Part shown: in pieces, positions 9,790 to 20,634 of the stretch
Layout of the letters: the number at the start of each line of letters is the position of its first letter
Position numbering within the stretch: position 1 is the first letter of the stretch
Assembly (NCBI GenBank): GCA_963853835.1
Contig: OY970824.1
Span: 75,402,372 to 75,466,371, forward strand
Direction: 5' to 3'
From: Calendula officinalis
Lineage: Eukaryota; Streptophyta; Magnoliopsida; Asterales; Asteraceae
Length of the DNA: 64,000 bases
Position numbers and translations under genes: made by a program
Notes under the pieces: model-generated
Database searches by the model: none
What the model was told of the DNA's origin: nothing
Seen by the model: only the letters and a program-made list of their open reading frames with translations

Positions 9790-12357
9790 TTAGTTAAGTT
9801 TGGGAACCCAAGCTTTATATGTCTTGGGTTCATCCTTTGAGAAATGAGCTTTTGGGGATTTAACTTTGAAGACTTTTGGTACCCATACTTGTTTATTACT
9901 GGTATTTTGTTTTACTACTGTCCTTTTGTAGTTATTACTGGTGTGAGAATTTCCTACTGATCTTGGTTTATACCCATTGTTTTTAGCTTTTGAATACTTT
10001 ACTACTGATGGACCAGTAGTATTTGGGTACTTACCATGTTTAGAATGACCAGTAGTGTTATTAGAGTTAACACCAGTAGTGTTTTTGAAATTTGTTTTGG
10101 GAGCAGTAGTATTTTTGAAATTAGGGTTATTACCAGTAGTATTCTTGTACTGGTACCATACAGCATTATAGTTAGGGTTAACACCAGTAGTAAATTTGTT
10201 AGAGTTTCTACTGGTGTTGGAAAATTTAAAATATTGTTTATTTTGATTGGATTTTCCATTATTTTTGAAGTAATTGCTGTTCTTTGGGCTTCCAGTTCTT
10301 CTGTTTTGAACAAACCTTGATTTACTTCTTTCAAATCTTGGATCTTCAACAATTGGATTTTTAATTTTATTTACTGCTGAAAGACCAGTAGTAACTTTTA
10401 ACTTTTGAGTTTTAGCATTTTCTTTAAGAACTTTAAATTCTTTTAACTCTTTGCAGTTTATTGGATTGTAGTGACAATCCTTTGCTAAATGGTTCATTTT
10501 ATTGCATATAACACATCTTAGTTTCTTATTTTTAGCACCTTCAGGTATTCTTTGGTCTAAGAGTTGTGTTTTATTTCTTTCATTCCCCCTTGTTAAAATT
10601 TTTGGTACATTATCTGCATTATATTTGGGAGATTCATTTGGACTTTGAGCTGTGTGAAAACTTGTATCAATTGATTTTGGTGATTCACTTTGAGATATAG
10701 TAAATTCAATTGATTGTTCATCATCAGAAGAATTATTTGATTCAGATGTTTCATTAGATGATTCAGTTTGATTTTCAGTTTTTAATTCATTAATGATTCT
10801 TTCTGAACTGTTTTTAAGAGGTGGAATGATTTTATATGGAGGTGGTACAGCATGATATCCCACCCCATGAACAACCTTTTCTGTAGTTTGATTATTAGTT
10901 AATTCATCAAGAATTTTAGTGCTTCTTTCAAACTTTTTAATTGTTAATTTATTTTGTTCAATTTCAAGCTGACATTCTTCTATTTTACTTGTTAGTTCTT
11001 TATTTTTTGTTTCATAAAACTCTTTCTCATCCACAGCTTGAAGCAATTCTTCCTTGATTCGTTGATCAATCATCTTGTACACCTTTATTTGATGTTCTTG
11101 ATCAGCAATCACCCCATCAAACTCATGATTTCTTCTGATTGCTTTTGCTAAATCTTCATTTAATTTATTGTTTTCTTTTTCTAGATTTTTAATAATTTTA
11201 GCACATTCAGGAGTACAAGGTTTAGATTTTACCTCAGTTTTGTTGTCAGTAAAGGCCATGAGAGCTTGATTTTGAGCATGCTCTTCTGCTTGGAAGCTCC
11301 AGTCATATCCTTGTCCTTGTTGTGACACAAGAGCAGTTGATTTTGATCTTTTGTCTGGTTGAGGACATTCTTTTGCAAAGTGACCAAGGTTGTTACAGTT
11401 GTAACACTTGACTTTAGTTTTGTCAAATCCTGCTTTGTCACCTTTGTTGAAATTGAGGCTTGTCCTTCCAGTTCTTTTTAGGAATCTTTTGGTCCTTAGG
11501 CTCAGCATAGCCATCTGCCATTTAAGATCCATCTCCTCAAGATCATCTGGATTCAGTTGTTCCAAGTCATCACTAATCAATGCAGTATGCACATGACTAG
11601 TGAAGAAGGATTCTCTTGCAGTATCCTCAGAATCTGCAGCCTTTCCTGCGGAGGTTTCTTGTCCTTGACCTGTACTAGACACAAAAGCAGCATTGTTAGA
11701 AGAAATAGAAGGGTTTTTGTGATTTACCTCAGTTTCAAACACTCTGAGATCATTATAGAGTTCATCTAACTCCTTTTCTTCTAAAGCATCTCTTTGTCTG
11801 TACACCACTGTGTACATGGCCCATTCTTCACTAAGAGACCTTAGAAACTTCATGTTGACATCCTCTTGATCCATCTTTACACCAACTTGGTTGAGTTCAC
11901 CAATTAGTTTGTTGAATCTGTCAAACACTTGAGTGAGTGTTTCGTTGGGCTTTCCTTTGAAATTTTCAAAGTCTTGTTTGAGAACAGACTTCATATTCCT
12001 CTTGGTGCTCTTTGTCCCAACGAATCTCTTCTCCAGTGCTTCCCATAGTATTTTTGCATCATCATATTCAACAAAGAGATGTTGATAATCATTAGGAATG
12101 GCCAGTAAGAGAGTGCTTAGAGTTTTGAGTTCGATGCCTTTATCTTTCTTCTCCTTCTCACATTTAAGTTTGTCTGCCTCAGTTGCAGAGCTACTTGCTT
12201 GAAGTTGACCAGTTTTGTTTCCTTCACAAACGACTTCCCACATGGAATAATCTGTAATAAGCATGTATTGCTTAATACGATTCTTCCACATCCCAAAGTT
12301 ATTGGGTGTGAGTATAGGAATTTTGTTGGCCTGAGTGCTTTCATTATTATCAGTCAT
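9790..12357 (-). CDS. Copia gag (long Sirevirus-type Gag)
   Basis: An 855-codon frame starting at the ATG at 12355-12357, 74 nt inside the primer binding site. Residues about 60-220 form the UBN2-type capsid domain. The first zinc knuckle, CYNCNNLGHFAKEC, is near residue 314. A Lys/Glu coiled coil follows at about 390-480, and a second knuckle-like CVICNKMNHLAKDC is near 612. The C-terminal 200 residues are Asn/Thr/Lys-rich with repeated NTTG words. Two knuckles and over 800 residues are long for Copia but usual for Sireviruses. It packages element RNA into cytoplasmic particles (family knowledge). The stop after WVPKLN is followed by PR-IN in the -1 frame. Confidence 0.93.
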   Translation of the reverse strand: MTDNNESTQANKIPILTPNNFGMWKNRIKQYMLITDYSMWEVVCEGNKTGQLQASSSATEADKLKCEKEKKDKGIELKTLSTLLLAIPNDYQHLFVEYDDAKILWEALEKRFVGTKSTKRNMKSVLKQDFENFKGKPNETLTQVFDRFNKLIGELNQVGVKMDQEDVNMKFLRSLSEEWAMYTVVYRQRDALEEKELDELYNDLRVFETEVNHKNPSISSNNAAFVSSTGQGQETSAGKAADSEDTARESFFTSHVHTALISDDLEQLNPDDLEEMDLKWQMAMLSLRTKRFLKRTGRTSLNFNKGDKAGFDKTKVKCYNCNNLGHFAKECPQPDKRSKSTALVSQQGQGYDWSFQAEEHAQNQALMAFTDNKTEVKSKPCTPECAKIIKNLEKENNKLNEDLAKAIRRNHEFDGVIADQEHQIKVYKMIDQRIKEELLQAVDEKEFYETKNKELTSKIEECQLEIEQNKLTIKKFERSTKILDELTNNQTTEKVVHGVGYHAVPPPYKIIPPLKNSSERIINELKTENQTESSNETSESNNSSDDEQSIEFTISQSESPKSIDTSFHTAQSPNESPKYNADNVPKILTRGNERNKTQLLDQRIPEGAKNKKLRCVICNKMNHLAKDCHYNPINCKELKEFKVLKENAKTQKLKVTTGLSAVNKIKNPIVEDPRFERSKSRFVQNRRTGSPKNSNYFKNNGKSNQNKQYFKFSNTSRNSNKFTTGVNPNYNAVWYQYKNTTGNNPNFKNTTAPKTNFKNTTGVNSNNTTGHSKHGKYPNTTGPSVVKYSKAKNNGYKPRSVGNSHTSNNYKRTVVKQNTSNKQVWVPKVFKVKSPKAHFSKDEPKTYKAWVPKLN

Positions 12358-12431
12358 GATTAATAATGTGTGTGTTTTAAAGATTAAAACTTTTTGTTGT
12401 TCTTAACAAATAGTAGATCTAGAACCAATAA

Positions 12432-12443
12432 GCTCTGATACCA
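12432..12443 (-). other. Primer binding site (tRNA-iMet)
   Basis: On the minus strand the sequence is TGGTATCAGAGC, the standard complement of the initiator tRNA-Met 3' end. It lies two bases (AG) downstream of the 5' LTR end CCTGACA. It primes minus-strand cDNA synthesis. Confidence 0.95.
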
Positions 12444-12445
12444 CT

Positions 12446-13064
12446 TGTCAGGATCGATTAACTATAAACAAGTTAATAAACACCTTAGATCTATTTGATG
12501 ATAGAAGTTGCAGCGGATCAACACTATATCAATGTATTAAGAACGATGAACTGTAAGAACAATATGTAAGAATATTAAGAACACAGTTTCACAAAAAGCT
12601 TCAATGTATATTATTGAGTTAACAATACACACGTACGTTTACAATTCGTAAGGAACTATATATAATAGTCCTTGAAGCTAAACTATTTACCCTAGTTATT
12701 CTAGGATACAATTTATATCTAATTATAAACGATATACATTGATTTACATTCTATAACTATCTCTGCGAAGATCTCGGACTTGATATGTTCCATAAACGCG
12801 TATCAGTAGTAAAACCAATCACCAGTAGTAAATAAGTAACATCAGTAGTAAACTTGGTGATCAGTAGTAAGTCCATAATCATCGTCAGTAGTAACTACAA
12901 TGATCAGTAGTATCTTCAATCTTTGTATGATCAGTAGTAACTAAGTTATAGAGAACACCAGCATCAACTTCATCAGTAGTAAATGTTTCTGCCCCATCAG
13001 TAATAAACATAATTATCACTAACTGCAGCATCAGTACTAAGTTGATCTGTGATTTGCTCTAACA
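12446..13064 (-). repeat. 5' LTR of the Copia element (619 bp)
   Basis: Same sequence as 1626-2244 as far as I can read. Read on the minus strand, U3 is at the right and R-U5 at the left. The eight CAGTAGTA motifs at about 12803-12988 lie in U3, upstream of the TATA-like site, so they are placed as enhancer repeats would be. TGAAC at 13065-13069 is the right target duplication. Confidence 0.95.
12653..12667 (-). promoter_or_regulatory. Candidate TATA box in the Copia 5' LTR
   Basis: The minus strand reads TATTATATATAGTT here, about 140 bp downstream of the nearest upstream CAGTAGTA motif and about 210 bp before the LTR end. Position and sequence suit the U3 promoter; the transcription start is not mapped. 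Confidence 0.5.
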
Positions 13065-13069
13065 TGAAC

Positions 13070-14186
13070 TTCACAAGGAAAAAACTAAAAAGCCAATAGA
13101 AATATAAAACGCTCTTGGCCTACCATTATAATTTGCCAGTTTGGAATATAAGAATCAAGAATCAAATTAAGAGCTTTTGGAATATAAGTATCAAGAATTA
13201 AACTATAATAGTAGTTGGAAAAGATATTTGACTAATTTATTTATTTATAAGGGACTTAGTTTATGATTTAACTCTAATAAATTTCTGTCTTTAAATGATG
13301 CTATCATTTTTTACAGTTCTTCGGAGTGATCAATTTTTACTCGTGACGTACACGATTTAGTCGTCACTATGTCCGAAACTTGTTCTGGTCATCTGGTAAA
13401 TATTTATATACGGAAGAGATTGAATTCATTACCATATCCTTACTGCTAGATTATCACCAGATGCTTTATCTATAATAATCTAACAAGTTAAGTAAAAAAT
13501 ATAGCTCAAAAGTAACTGAATTAAATTTTAATCTTACATATCCAAAATTTTAGATTTTTAGTATGATATTGTAATCATATTTAACAAATTACTATTTTTT
13601 AAATTAAGAAGTAATTTAAGAGCCTTGCTAGATCATCCCAACCAGCTTAACTATGGCCAAGAAACCTGTTACACAGTTTTGACATTTTTTGGAAACAATC
13701 CATACAAATTTGATTGATGAACAAACATAAACCATAATACAAAATGATAAAAAAAAAATCGGTATTACGAGAAAAATAAATATCAGTATAACATAAAGAG
13801 ATGATATTGTTTTATACTAAATCTTCTTACTTATCATTTTACACTTTTAATAAATATAAGTATCCAAATTAAATGATAAGATTAGGAAATATAATTATTG
13901 GATTATACATATCAATTATTTTATAGGTAAGAAGATAAAATACTTCATATAATAACTAATAATTTTTTCTATAAAATATTGGCGCTTTACAAGAGGCGAA
14001 GAGTAAGAGCCACACCTATCATGATAGTGGGAGTTCTTATCTCCACATACACAAAAAGGAAGTTGCAAAGTTGAATCTTATGTAACATCTTTCTAGTAGT
14101 TATTTAATGAATGGTGGCACTCTTTAATTTCTCCTAATTTCAAAGTGTTTCATGACATAACTCAAAATCAATCATTTAGGCTGCTG
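13070..14186. other. Intergenic; possible SINE-body remnant near 13330-13400
   Basis: No gene is seen. The segment around 13330-13400 (with GACGTACACGATTTAG) resembles in part the body of the SINE-like element at 25820-26041 (GATGTACGCGACTTAACC), so it may be an old relative. The remainder is AT-rich unique-looking DNA. Confidence 0.4.
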
Positions 14187-14531
14187 GGTATGGGCACCAC
14201 ATGTGGTGGTGCACTTTTCTGCCACATCATCACCACCTCAGCAACCACACCACCACCACACCACATCATCTCTAGGAAATACCCACCACACCACACCACA
14301 CCATTTTATTCCATTTAATTTTAAACAAAAAAGAAAAGGAAATACCCATTAACCAATCATAAGCCACCATCCATCAAAAAAATCCCTCCACGCCCGTGAT
14401 ATGCCGTTGCCTGCACCCATTTTCCACCACGCGGACCCCCCCACGCCGTTGGGGGGATGGTGTTCCTCCAAAACCCCACGCCGTTGCAGCCACCTCACAC
14501 TCCCACGCCCTCTTGTGCGTTGGCCCATACC
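14187..14531. repeat. Possible foldback/MITE with CAC-rich interior
   Basis: GGTATGGGC at 14187-14195 is the exact inverse of GCCCATACC at 14523-14531. Between them lies a GC-richer, CACCA-repeated segment unlike the AT-rich flanks. No convincing target duplication is visible, so assignment to a MITE superfamily is withheld. Short open frames here on both strands are by-products of the CAC repeats. Confidence 0.35.
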
Positions 14532-15925
14532 TTCTAGTCTTAAAAATAATAAAGAGAGAAAGACACATACAACTTAAATTTCAAAGTGTTTCATTTGTTT
14601 AGTTTATTCATAAAAGATTCTCACAATGTCTTGTTGATAGATGATAAATATATGTTTTTTTAGGGCACCGAATCTACTCCATTTTGTTTTCATCGCAACT
14701 TAAAGTTATTACATTTAAGTCATGGGTAATACCATACACACCAATACCATTAGGACATAAGTCTTGGGATGATACAATATAATGATATATGTAGATTAAA
14801 GGTGAAAAAATGTACGGAGTATTACTTTCGGATACTATAATAATAATAAAAATAATAGTAAATAACAGAATTTAATCCTTTGGTATTCTCAATTCTACTA
14901 TTTTGTCCCTAATTTTTTTTTCTATCCCTATATATTTTTTATTTATGTATATTCGTCATTCCGTCCAAATTCATTCGTTAACTAACCTCACAAGCCAATC
15001 ATATGAGGGCATTTTGGTTCAAGAATTAATCAAAAGTACTGTAGGTAGTTTTGAAGGTTTAATATGTTTTAGTCGTAGATGATGAGACACTGAATATGTG
15101 TATCTAAATGTTACAATCATTTTATTACAGAATTTGAACACACAAATGTTTAAGTATCACATTCATTGTGCAAAGTTAATACGTATGTGATCAATAGTTC
15201 AAATTGTGCTAGTATGGTTTTTTTTTATCTTTTTGTTTCAGTTTTTCTTTTATCTGGTTTTTGTGTTTGTATTCTGGATTCTTTGGTTTGGCTCGCTCTT
15301 GTAGTCTTTTTATATATTTCTTAACTTATAAAAAATTATACCTCTTTAACACAAAATTAGGTATGTGAAAGACATGTCCACTTTCCAGGCATGCACTCAT
15401 CAATCGTATATAATAACATCAGCACTCAGTTTGGACTTTTTGGTCTTGTTTAGTCTTCATCTCTTCAGCCGTAATATCTATATTTATATTTATTAGGCAC
15501 GTTTCTGAGCCATCTAAAATCACCATAAATCATTTTTCATACTTTTATTTCATTCTCTATGTTATTATTTATTTTCTATTTTCATTTTCCGATTGATCCT
15601 TTCATAAGATCAAAGCACACATATGTAATTACGTATCCCACCCTTCCTCCGACGCCCCATTTTCAGTAGCGCACATCTCTGCCACCGCACCACCGTCACC
15701 CGCATCTACAACCACCCTACCATTCACCACCACCACGTGTCGCCCGCAAATAAAAATATGATTCACGAATCAAAACATGAATTATCAAAGTTACATCGAA
15801 TAGGATTAATTAGGTTTCAAAACACAACAAATAATATTTTTAATATTTGAGTTTATCATTTTGCTTTTTGGTTTTTAATCAACTAAATTAGATCACTATT
15901 TTTGTCTATGTTACAAAAGTTATAA
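14532..15925. other. Intergenic, nothing recognised
   Basis: AT-rich DNA without coding signal. A short C-rich, codon-like patch at 15636-15750 has no frame of useful length. Confidence 0.55.
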
Positions 15926-16259
15926 GACTATCCGCATTAGCAACCCAATCCAACCCAACTTTTTCATTAGAAAATAATATTTCTCTCTTCCACCTACACA
16001 ACCCAACCCAATCTTATTTTTCACACACATTGACAACCCAACTCAACCTAAATATTTATTATTTATTAAAAACAAAACAACCAATCACAGAATACCACCT
16101 CACATTAAAAACAAAAGGAAAGAATAAAATAATAGGTGACCCTCATATGACCTTGGTCTCCTCCACCAACCTAGGTCACCTCTTTTGGTGACCCCCAATA
16201 ATTATTTTCATTATTATATTGTGGTGACCCAACCTTCAAATATACCAATGGGAGTAGTC
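15926..16259. mobile_element. PIF/Harbinger-like MITE, 334 bp
   Basis: The ends GACTATCCGCATTAG and CCAATGGGAGTAGTC are inverted relatives (11 of 15 positions). The element is flanked by TAA at 15923-15925 and 16260-16262, the 3-bp TWA duplication of PIF/Harbinger. The interior contains AACCCAACCCAA-like words near the left end and no coding frame. It is 334 bp long, typical of Tourist-like MITEs. Confidence 0.65.
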
Positions 16260-16262
16260 TAA

Positions 16263-17004
16263 ACATGAGACTTACACCAATGTTTTAAAATAGAGGTTTT
16301 AAATTGAACCAATCACAGCTCTATAAATGGTCGACTTGGTTCAATCGTTGAACTGTGTTACAATCCTATTGAGTATTGAGTATTGAGTATTGAGTATTTA
16401 TGTTAAATTACTTGGTAATTGTTCAAGTTAGTGCTTACTTTTCTTGTAGTTTTAAGGGACAAATCTCAATCATTAATCAATAATAATTTATAGTCAAAAT
16501 TAATCACATATTTTATACATGGGTGAGTATTTTGGTCATTTGACACTCACATAAGTTTTAACCCAGTTTTTTTTATTAAAAAATAATATTATTTGATAAA
16601 CTCATATGATTATATACTTAATCACATGTGATATTTTTATATAATCACATTTGATTGTATACTTGATCACATGTGATTATCAATTTAGAAAGTAGGCATC
16701 AATTCTAATTCACGTTTTTATTTTATTTTAGAGAATTCGCATTCAATCGTATGTCAAAGTTACATTTCGTCTATCTCCATAGAAGATTTCTTCTGTTTAT
16801 TTTAATTAAGAGGTCAAATCGGTTCCAAAAATTAGGTATAATTCTATGAAATTAGGTGCAGTTATAAACGGTTTTCAACCGTTAGAAATGTGTCTGTCAC
16901 AACAGCCTACATCAGTTGGTTGCTGCAGTAGCTCGTTGTCGCAGCTGGTTGCCCAACAACTGCGTACACACTAGATGGTCATTTCACCAGCTAATCATTT
17001 CTGC
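16263..17004. other. Intergenic with short tandem repeat (16369-16398)
   Basis: A 7-bp unit, ATTGAGT, is repeated about four times at 16369-16398. Otherwise no gene or element end is recognised. This is the left flank of the Athila-type element. Confidence 0.55.
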
Positions 17005-19214
17005 TGGTGGCTGTCGAGGCCAGCAAATAAATAACCCAATATTCAATACAAATAATAGTATATAATGGTAAAGGGATCGAATCCACGAAGACTGGCTCAA
17101 TTTAAAGTTCTATGCAATCTAATTATAAAAGTGATTTTTGTAACAACAATGAAATAAAAAGAGGGGGTTTTTGAATTTTGTTTGTTTTATACTAAAATTT
17201 GACAAGTAACTAAAAGTTGCAATTAACAAGATGATTTAAAGCAATATGAGGTGGAATGGTCAACATTGGGTTTCATCACATGAACAACTAGCTATCTTAT
17301 CATCAAGGGATATGGTGCAATACTTGCAATTCACTTTAATTTGGCTATAGCAATTTAAAAGCTTAAATCACCTAGATTCTTCTTACTTCCTCCGTATCAA
17401 AATAAGTGACACACTTTCCATTTTGGGGTGTATCAAAATAAGTGACACACTTTGAAAACTTTCTTTTTTTGGTAAAAATAGTGGGACCCATACCCACTAA
17501 CTATCCACTTTAATAAAGTGAAATTACTTTTATACCCTTACTTTTACTTTTAACACTCATTAATATCACTTTATTCAAGAAAGTGGGACCCATTCTTCAC
17601 TAACTATGTACTTTAGTCTATTTTAACCCCTACTTTAATCTTTTACCTCAAAAAACGTGTAAGCCAATTTGTGTCACTTATTTTGATATGGAGGAAGTAT
17701 TTAATATGGAGGTTGAAGAAAGCTCCTAACACACCTTCTTAATCAAAGTTATGAATCAAAAGAAGCATCTAATTCACAAAAGTTGACTAGCATTACAATC
17801 TAAGAACCACCAAATCCAAGAGGAGTCAAAAGTTACACTACCATGTTGGAGAATACAATTCCATGGTTTGAGAGATGCTACTAACATTCATGAAACCAAT
17901 TGTTACTTGTTGTTTTGAGGATCTATTACGTAATCAAGAAAACAACTAACATAAATCATTCAAACATTTGCACCTATGATATACAAACACAAGAAAGATA
18001 TGGAAATTAAACTAGGATTCATATTCATAAAATGAAGAACAAGTTCATGAAACCCTTTCAAAGATTTGCTAGCAATTCATGGATTTATACCAATGTTAAC
18101 TAAAATGGAGTTTAGCCACACATTACAAGAGTTAAATAGAAAGATAAAATTGTACCAAACATCAAAGAAATGAAATGGATGGAAGCAATCTTCAAGAATC
18201 CTTCAAAAAACCCAAGAAATGGTGATTTTTCTCCCAAAAACGTGGCTGGCTCGGAAGTGTGAAGTGTCGTGCAGAAACCTTATCCATTTCCCCCATATAG
18301 TCAAAAAGGAGAAAATGACAAAAAGTTACTGCACGTCTGACGCGGGCGCGTCAAGCTTCTGCGCGGCCGCGTGAACCCTGCTGACAGATTTTTGACTTTT
18401 AAGCACATGTCCCCATAAAAGAGACATCTTTGTCTCCTCTTTTGTCTTTTTCTTCCAACACTTGGATCTGCATTTTTAGCTTAAAACTCATATTTTCCAA
18501 GCCTAAATAATTATCATTGTCTTTTAATGCTCATTGATCCATCAAATTAGCCCAAATCTTCGAGTCCAAAGATCCAAAATGATTTCCGTTAACACCCGAT
18601 CCGCATTAGTCTTCTAAAAATCTGAAACTAAACACGAAGACTAGAAAGTACCCGATATAGGTCAAAATATATAAAAAGGGGAAATATGCAGTACGAAACT
18701 AACAATAAAGTCTAAATGCTAAAATAAACTATAAAAAGAAGTAAATAAAATAAACCTATCAAATCACCCCAAGCTTAAACATTTCCTTCTCCTCAAGGAA
18801 AACAAGAAATATAATGAGTGATGGATGATTAAAACACATAAAAGAAAATGAATGAACACCCTATGGAGCAAACCAATATATCTCAACATAACCAACATAA
18901 GGCTAACTTGAATTCCATGCAAATCACATCATGCCCATTTTAGAAACTAAAGTTAACAATTAGGGACGACTACATGCTATGTGAATCGCACGAAAGCGGT
19001 ACAATAAGAGCATTAGCATGGCCTATACAAAATTACACCTAACACGATAAACATGGCACAATCCAAAGGGCGTGCTCACAGTTGCACACTCGCTCGTGTA
19101 TGCACTCATATCACAAAAGATGTGTGATCTCGCAGTATCAGGCTTTCTCTCAAATTTTAGTGGGGATACGCTCAGGGATCGGTATAGGAATGATTAGGCT
19201 AATATGACTTTGGC
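17005..19214 (-). repeat. 3' LTR of the Athila-type element, with MITE insertion
   Basis: Begins TGGTGGCTGTCGAGGCC and matches 23530-25424 to ...ATATGACTTTGGC. Without the MITE insertion (314 bp including the extra TA) it is about 1896 bp, the same as its partner. It contains the GC-rich pair CGCGGGCGCGTC (18341-18352) and GCGGCCGCGT (about 18363), which is also found as a tandem array inside the element. It also contains a CACCCCAAGCTTAAA word near 18766 that recurs at about 20217. Confidence 0.85.
17386..17697. mobile_element. Stowaway-like MITE, 312 bp, inserted in the Athila LTR
   Basis: The termini CTTCCTCCGTATCAAAATAAG and its inverse CTTATTTTGATATGGAGGAAG are classic Stowaway ends, flanked by TA at 17384-17385 and 17698-17699. 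The partner LTR has an undisturbed TTCTTATTTAATATGG at about 23908, which gives a direct empty site. The MITE therefore moved after the Athila-type element inserted. A relative with a similar interior lies at 32864-33176. Confidence 0.95.
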
Positions 19215-19502
19215 ACAAAACTCAGATAGACAACAAGCTACACAAGCAAACATAATAATATATCGACTCTAAATCTAACCTAAGACTAACAAACGAAACA
19301 AAAATGTCCCAAATAAAGGACGGTCACACAATTGAGCAAAATGAGATAGACTTGCAAATGAAACAAAATAAAAGCAGATAAGTCTAGAAATCATAATAAA
19401 ATATAATATAATTATCACTAAACGATTGCTTATTCTTCTTTTTTTTTCTTTTTCTTTTTTTTCTGTTTTTTTTTTCTCTTTTTTCTGTTTTTTTTTCTTT
19501 TT

Positions 19503-19533
<31 letters not shown>

Positions 19534-20634
19534 ATTTTTTTTATTTTTATGGAAATATAATACTAGAATTTCACCATTACAATAAAGACTCAAATGAAAA
19601 TAGAAAATCACTAAACGCTATAAAATCAAACGGGTCAAAATAACATAACAAAACGACCTTAATGTAGAACACAAAATACCACATAACACTAATAATCTCG
19701 CGAATGGGGCGAGAGGATGACACAAATAAACACATAAGACCCTTATGAAACTTGTCGTCTGTTTCAAGTTCTAAAGCAAAGCTTGTAGCACATACATATC
19801 CTAACCGATTACACACAATAATAGAGTACTCACGGGTAATAAATATTGCGCCCTTTGTTTGACATAATTTATCGTGACTAGTTTCATTCGTATAGTATCA
19901 TTTTCTGGTACACATATGTTATCACAGTCCCATGTAAAAGTTCCTATGAGTGATCTAAAGTTTCTAAAATGCACATGGTGTCATAGGCATGGAGGTCAAG
20001 GAAACCTAAATCAATTATGTAGCAATATAATGGTTTGCAGTTAAGGGTGATCTAGATGAGAAGAAAGAGAGAACAAAAATGCATGAAATGCAAACAACCT
20101 AGTCTAAATGAAACTAAAAGCTAGAAAATTATAATAAAATAAGTAAACAAAATAAAATAAAACAACTATATACAACCTAAAATGCATGCAAGAACACAAA
20201 AGTAAAATAAAATACACCACCCCAAGCTTAAAAATAAGCATTGTCCTCAATGTTTAGAGAAAAGGTAGAACTAACAACTAAATCGGGGGATCGGAGGGCG
20301 GGAAATGACCACAAATAATTCAAAGCCATATAACATAATTCAATAAAAGCAAAAGCAATAAATAAGAAAGAATTTACCCAAGACTTGAAGATCCAAAATC
20401 TGAAAATCGCACAATCTTTCGAAAAGATGGCCAAAACCCGTACACCAAGCTTGGATCAGGCCATAGAAACGTAAGTTGAAATCTTTTCCCATGATGAATG
20501 GCCATTTTTCTGTTTTCCGGCGACCTAGGGTGGCGATATGGCGGAGATTTTGCACTGATGAGAAGGTGCGCGACGGATAGCGATGAATGGGCAGTCAAAA
20601 GGGTCAATTCATTTCAAATCTGACCAAACGATCG
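19215..20634 (-). other. Athila internal 3' region with polypyrimidine tract (19430-19545)
   Basis: On the plus strand a run of about 115 bases consists almost only of T with scattered C. On the minus strand it is an A/G tract, and it might include the real polypurine primer. At 20217-20262 the minus strand reads like the Athila-family element TTGAGGACAATG...TTTAAGCTTGGGG, known downstream of the coding region. No open frame of note is present; a Lys-rich minus-strand frame over the tract is spurious. Confidence 0.5.

Larger units (their letters stand above)
1626..13064 (-). mobile_element. Complete Sirevirus-type Ty1/Copia LTR retrotransposon, 11.4 kb
   Basis: The element is read on the minus strand: 5' LTR at 12446-13064, primer binding site, gag, protease-integrase, RT-RNase H, an additional 1144-aa ORF, polypurine tract, and 3' LTR at 1626-2244. 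The gene order PR-IN-RT-RH defines Copia. A very long Gag, a tRNA-iMet primer site and a large ORF between pol and the 3' LTR are hallmarks of the Sirevirus (SIRE/Maximus) lineage. A 5-bp target duplication TGAAC sits at 1621-1625 and 13065-13069. The two 619-bp LTRs show no difference that I could find, so the insertion is very recent. Two -1 frame breaks separate gag, PR-IN and RT-RH. The 8-bp motif CAGTAGTA/TACTACTG is scattered through every part of the element (see findings). Confidence 0.95.

Noticed and set aside
9790..9830. Programmed -1 frameshift site between gag and PR-IN
   Set aside because: The overlap between frames is only a few bases and holds no X XXY YYZ heptamer in the gag frame; left as an open question.
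14396..14602. Short frames on both strands with Pro/His-rich translation
   Set aside because: Produced by CAC-rich repeat inside a probable foldback element; no start context or similarity.
19384..19611. Lys-rich minus-strand frame
   Set aside because: Purely the translation of the T/C-rich tract; low complexity.
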